From contig OZ038320.1 of assembly GCA_964035795.1 (NCBI GenBank), positions 19,982,589 through 20,046,588 of the forward strand: DNA of 64,000 bases, given 5' to 3'. The notes under the pieces were generated by a model. The model was not told the DNA's origin, did no database searches, and saw only the letters and a list, made by a program, of their open reading frames with translations. The stretch comes from Pterobdella sp. o SKG-2022 (taxonomy: Eukaryota; Annelida; Clitellata; Hirudinida; Piscicolidae). Below, one piece after another: positions 62,847 to 64,000 of the stretch (position 1 is the stretch's first letter; every line of letters begins with the position of its first letter). A program made the translations under genes and the position numbers.

Positions 62847-64000
62847 CTACTGAACTTTTCCTGGTTTATAGCCATCATCTTTACGATAACTATTTTTTTT
62901 ATTATAGGTAGGAAAGCTTTTTTTAATGTGATCTGCAGAGTAATAATTATTCTTTTGGCCATGAAATTCTTCCTCATCTGTTTCAATTGTAATTATTTTG
63001 CTTGTATCATATGAATTACTCAAGCCATGGCTTTTCAACGGCGTGGTTGCATGGTCTGAATCAAAGTCTGAACCGGTGTAAGTCTTTATGCGCTCCGAGC
63101 GGTTATTGCCGTCGTAGTTATCGTCACTCATATAATCCTTAGGTTTGAATAACTTTGTTTCAGCCAGCACTGATGCTAATGTGATGTCAAAGTTCTTGAA
63201 ACCTTGAAGAAGAAATACCCCGCAAATTATAGTGATGAATCCGCATATATTCCCCACAATGTCGTTGATCATGAGATTAGACCATTCCTGCAAGAAAAAG
63301 ATTTAAATAAGAAAAAGGTCCAATTTTCTTGATAATAATTTATACTGCTACAGTCAATTTAAAAAAATTTGAAAGAAAAATAGTTATTCATTTAAGCCAT
63401 ATTCAATAAAAAAAAAATTTTTTACAATAAGCTAAACGTACAACACAAAAATAATATAAAAATCTATTCTTTAGAAACGTAAAATTTTGAAGTACTTGAA
63501 CGTTTCCTAATTTCAAAATAATCGTACTGCTATGAAATGGTTAAAATTTTGTTTAACTTGGAACTTCAGTACTTCAATCTAAGCAAAATTATACTGGAAT
63601 ATTTCTTCAATTACATTCAAAAGAAGTTTCAAAAAGGTATTATAAACATGGTTGTTTTATTTTACCATTGTTTGTAGGCTACTTATATCATTATAGCCTT
63701 TAAGTTTTATATTTTAGTAAGATTGCCCAAAGAACAGATTCCAAAGTGGATTTAAAATTATTTTAACTAATTCTTTTAATTATTTCAGCTTGACTGCTAA
63801 TTTAATATTTATAAAAAGCTTAATATCATGATTGTTTAATTTCAAAAACAATATATCATCTTTGACATTATGAGAAAGTAAATCAAATGCTTTTCTAAAG
63901 AAACAAATGACAATACAAATAGTCATCATACAAACCAATATATATAACTTTATTTAACTAACCTTGTACAATATTCCAGACGCAATTATGACACAGGTTG
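62847..64000 (-). CDS. NIPA-type magnesium transporter, C-terminal exons (partial)
   Basis: NIPA proteins are multi-pass membrane transporters for Mg2+. Two exons are in the window: 64000-63963 (continues outside) ending TCVIIASGILYK, and the last exon 63287-62847 beginning EWSNLMINDIVGNICGFITI. These join as ...ILYK-EWSNLMINDIVG, parallel to ILFKEWQDMPVDDVIG of human NIPA2. The final membrane helix ICGFITIICGVFLLQGFKNF and the LASV cytoplasmic start are visible. A hydrophilic tail of about 100 residues follows, rich in D, S, Y and K, longer than in human NIPA2 and not recognisable. The 5' part and paralogue identity (NIPA1/2 versus NIPAL) cannot be determined here. Confidence 0.85.
63292..63962. 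other. NIPA intron, nothing else recognised
   Basis: AT-rich intron between the last two exons of the NIPA-type gene. No repeat or coding stretch stands out. Confidence 0.6.

Overview
This is an AT-rich nuclear fragment from an animal genome. Every recognisable host gene is split by GT..AG introns. The gene set includes an ETS factor of the ERG/FLI1/FEV class and a FRMD4-type FERM protein, which point to Metazoa. The proteins are diverged from their vertebrate relatives and the spacers are full of decayed retrotransposons. The exact lineage cannot be decided from the sequence; a fast-evolving invertebrate is the safest reading. No operon, CRISPR array or defence-type system is present. All exon models come from reading splice sites by eye, keeping the reading phase and comparing with remembered families. 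No search was run.

Layout. 1-5.5 kb: decayed CR1/L2-like and RTE-like LINE pieces and a dead Tc1/mariner copy. 5.7-8.5 kb (-): MED4, 9 exons, 239 aa. 8.9-17.9 kb (+): EMC1, 25 exons, 998 aa, head to head with MED4 and carrying a Penelope-like fragment in one intron. 19.3-20.8 kb: a Tc1/mariner element with TA-flanked terminal repeats and a broken transposase. 21.0-27.1 kb (-): flavin-containing monooxygenase, 6 exons, 446 aa, with a 4.4-kb intron that holds one LINE nested inside another. 27.2-29.6 kb: an element with long (about 430 bp) terminal inverted repeats and a SWIM zinc-finger remnant, probably Mutator-like, about 75 bp upstream of the monooxygenase start codon. 31.0-41.4 kb (+): FRMD4-like gene, 16 exons, 1160 aa; its introns hold a 775-bp perfect (AGT)n tract, a 5S rRNA pseudogene and a tRNA-derived SINE. 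45.5-48.8 kb (+): FEV/ERG-type ETS gene, 348 aa, with a cluster of ETS-type sites 2 kb upstream. 51.4-54.9 kb: LINE ends, a SINE and MITE-like repeats. 55.0-56.7 kb (+): an unrecognised 588-aa single-exon gene. 56.8-61.0 kb (-): LRP2BP-like SEL1-repeat gene, 309 aa. 61.1-62.6 kb (+): RCCD1-like gene, 442 aa. 62.8-64 kb (-): C-terminal exons of a NIPA magnesium transporter, running off the window.

The host genes are housekeeping or developmental genes with no shared pathway: transcription (MED4, ETS), membrane-protein insertion (EMC1), oxidation (FMO), cell polarity scaffold (FRMD4), SEL1 adaptor (LRP2BP), RCC1 fold (RCCD1) and magnesium transport (NIPA). The points most worth following are the long-TIR element beside the FMO promoter, the tRNA-derived SINE family, the very long AGT tract, and the 107-bp bidirectional promoter between LRP2BP and RCCD1, which contains an X-box-like palindrome.
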